Assembly: GCA_021795795.1 (NCBI GenBank)
Contig: JAJYPA010000179.1
Location: forward strand, 1 to 14,024
DNA from: Pseudomonadota bacterium
GTDB lineage: Bacteria > Pseudomonadota > Gammaproteobacteria > Halothiobacillales > Halothiobacillaceae
Length of the DNA stretch: 14,024 bases
Direction: 5' to 3'
The notes beneath the pieces are model-generated. The model made no database searches and was not told the DNA's origin. It saw only the letters and a program-made list of their open reading frames with translations. How positions within the stretch are numbered: position 1 is the stretch's first letter; the number at the start of each line of letters is the position of its first letter. Shown one piece after another: positions 13,908 to 14,024 of the stretch. The position numbers and the translations under genes were made by a program.

Positions 13908-13925
13908 CTGTCAATATTAGAACTT
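13908..13925 (-). repeat. Right terminal inverted repeat (IR-R)
   Basis: Minus-strand reading AAGTTCTAATATTGACAG, one base different from IR-L at 113-130. It joins directly to the comM codon GGC, and its bases create the premature stop after LDELGKF. Confidence 0.85.
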
Positions 13926-14024
13926 GCCCAACTCATCCAGGTGCAGTGTTCCTCCATGAGCCAGGGAAACCTCTCCAGGATGGAGGTGTGTCCCCTGTCC
14001 TCCCCCCATCAAGGCAGCCGTTGT
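13926..14024 (-). pseudogene. comM: comM/yifB, upstream half (interrupted, partial)
   Basis: From the right edge, the minus strand reads TTAALMGGGQGTHLHPGEVSLAHGGTLHLDELG in one open frame. This matches the ComM/YifB segment with GGG..PGE(V/I)SLAH.G.LFLDEL up to the Walker B acidic pair. Immediately after the GGC codon the element's terminal repeat adds KF and a TAA stop. The missing rest of the segment is at 104-1. Loss of everything after Walker B should inactivate the ATPase. Confidence 0.85.

Larger units (their letters stand above)
105..13925. mobile_element. Integrated element in comM carrying a tyrosine recombinase trio
   Basis: Both ends are defined by the split comM gene and by an 18-bp inverted repeat (113-130 and 13908-13925, 17 of 18 match). 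Removing 105-13925 restores LDELG-EFPTHLL in frame. The right repeat abuts the comM codon GGC directly, while the left repeat is followed by eight non-coding bases (105-112, GTACTGGG) before comM resumes. Such a leftover is what tyrosine recombinases with an overlap or coupling sequence would leave. There is no obvious target duplication. The active-looking recombinase operon lies at the right end. The element resembles Tn554-type or other multi-recombinase elements in having several recombinase-related genes together, but I cannot assign it to a named family. Confidence 0.8.

Noticed and set aside
1..14024. CRISPR array, tRNA or rRNA genes
   Set aside because: No regularly spaced direct repeats and no tRNA or rRNA segments were seen on either strand.

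Overview
The window appears to hold one complete integrated mobile element of about 13.8 kb, caught between the two halves of the chromosomal gene it split. Read on the minus strand, the right edge (14024 to 13926) encodes a piece of a ComM/YifB-type Mg-chelatase-like AAA+ protein ending at LDELG. The left edge (104 to 1) encodes the continuation, EFPTHLLDMLREPLESG. Joining base 104 to base 13926 restores the reading frame. The inserted DNA carries near-identical terminal inverted repeats, AAGTTCTAATATTG(C/A)CAG, at 113-130 and, inverted, at 13908-13925 (17 of 18 match). Eight extra bases lie between the left repeat and comM. Related copies of the repeat sit at 132-149, 4522-4539 (inverted) and 13623-13640. 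The host is most likely a proteobacterium, judged by the sulfur-related cargo and the IS66 remnant, but the flanks are too short to place it.

Layout, left to right. 105-4540 is a worn cargo segment: a DUF3883 nuclease-like protein with a coupled 50-residue ORF, a tyrosine recombinase C-terminal remnant, a ChrR-like cupin gene, a deletion scar joining the start of a flavoprotein gene to the end of a second cupin gene, a DsrE protein divergent from an ArsR-rhodanese regulator plus SHOCT membrane protein operon, and the 3' end of an IS66 transposase. 4541-9924 is a defence-like segment on the plus strand: an OLD-type ATPase with a TOPRIM-like tail behind a 60-bp palindromic promoter, a small GGKKGGKAR protein on the opposite strand, a HipA-like kinase overlapping a DUF3037 gene, and an uncharacterised cytosolic protein overlapping a four-helix membrane protein. 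10065-13592 is a compact minus-strand operon: a tyrosine recombinase with its full catalytic set, a XRE-type HTH protein, a 577-residue protein with ten CxxC motifs and a recombinase-like C-terminus lacking the usual catalytic His-x-x-Arg, and a GIY-YIG protein. At the right end, a 300-bp AT-rich segment bounded by inverted copies of the end motif holds a small ORF and a good promoter pointing at the recombinase operon.

Working model (inference): the recombinase/HTH/zinc-ribbon trio moves the element between inverted ends into a conserved site in comM, and the rest is cargo, mostly candidate phage-defence or stress genes. The most novel parts are the trio with its end-repeat family and the cytosolic plus four-helix membrane protein pair at 8529-9924.
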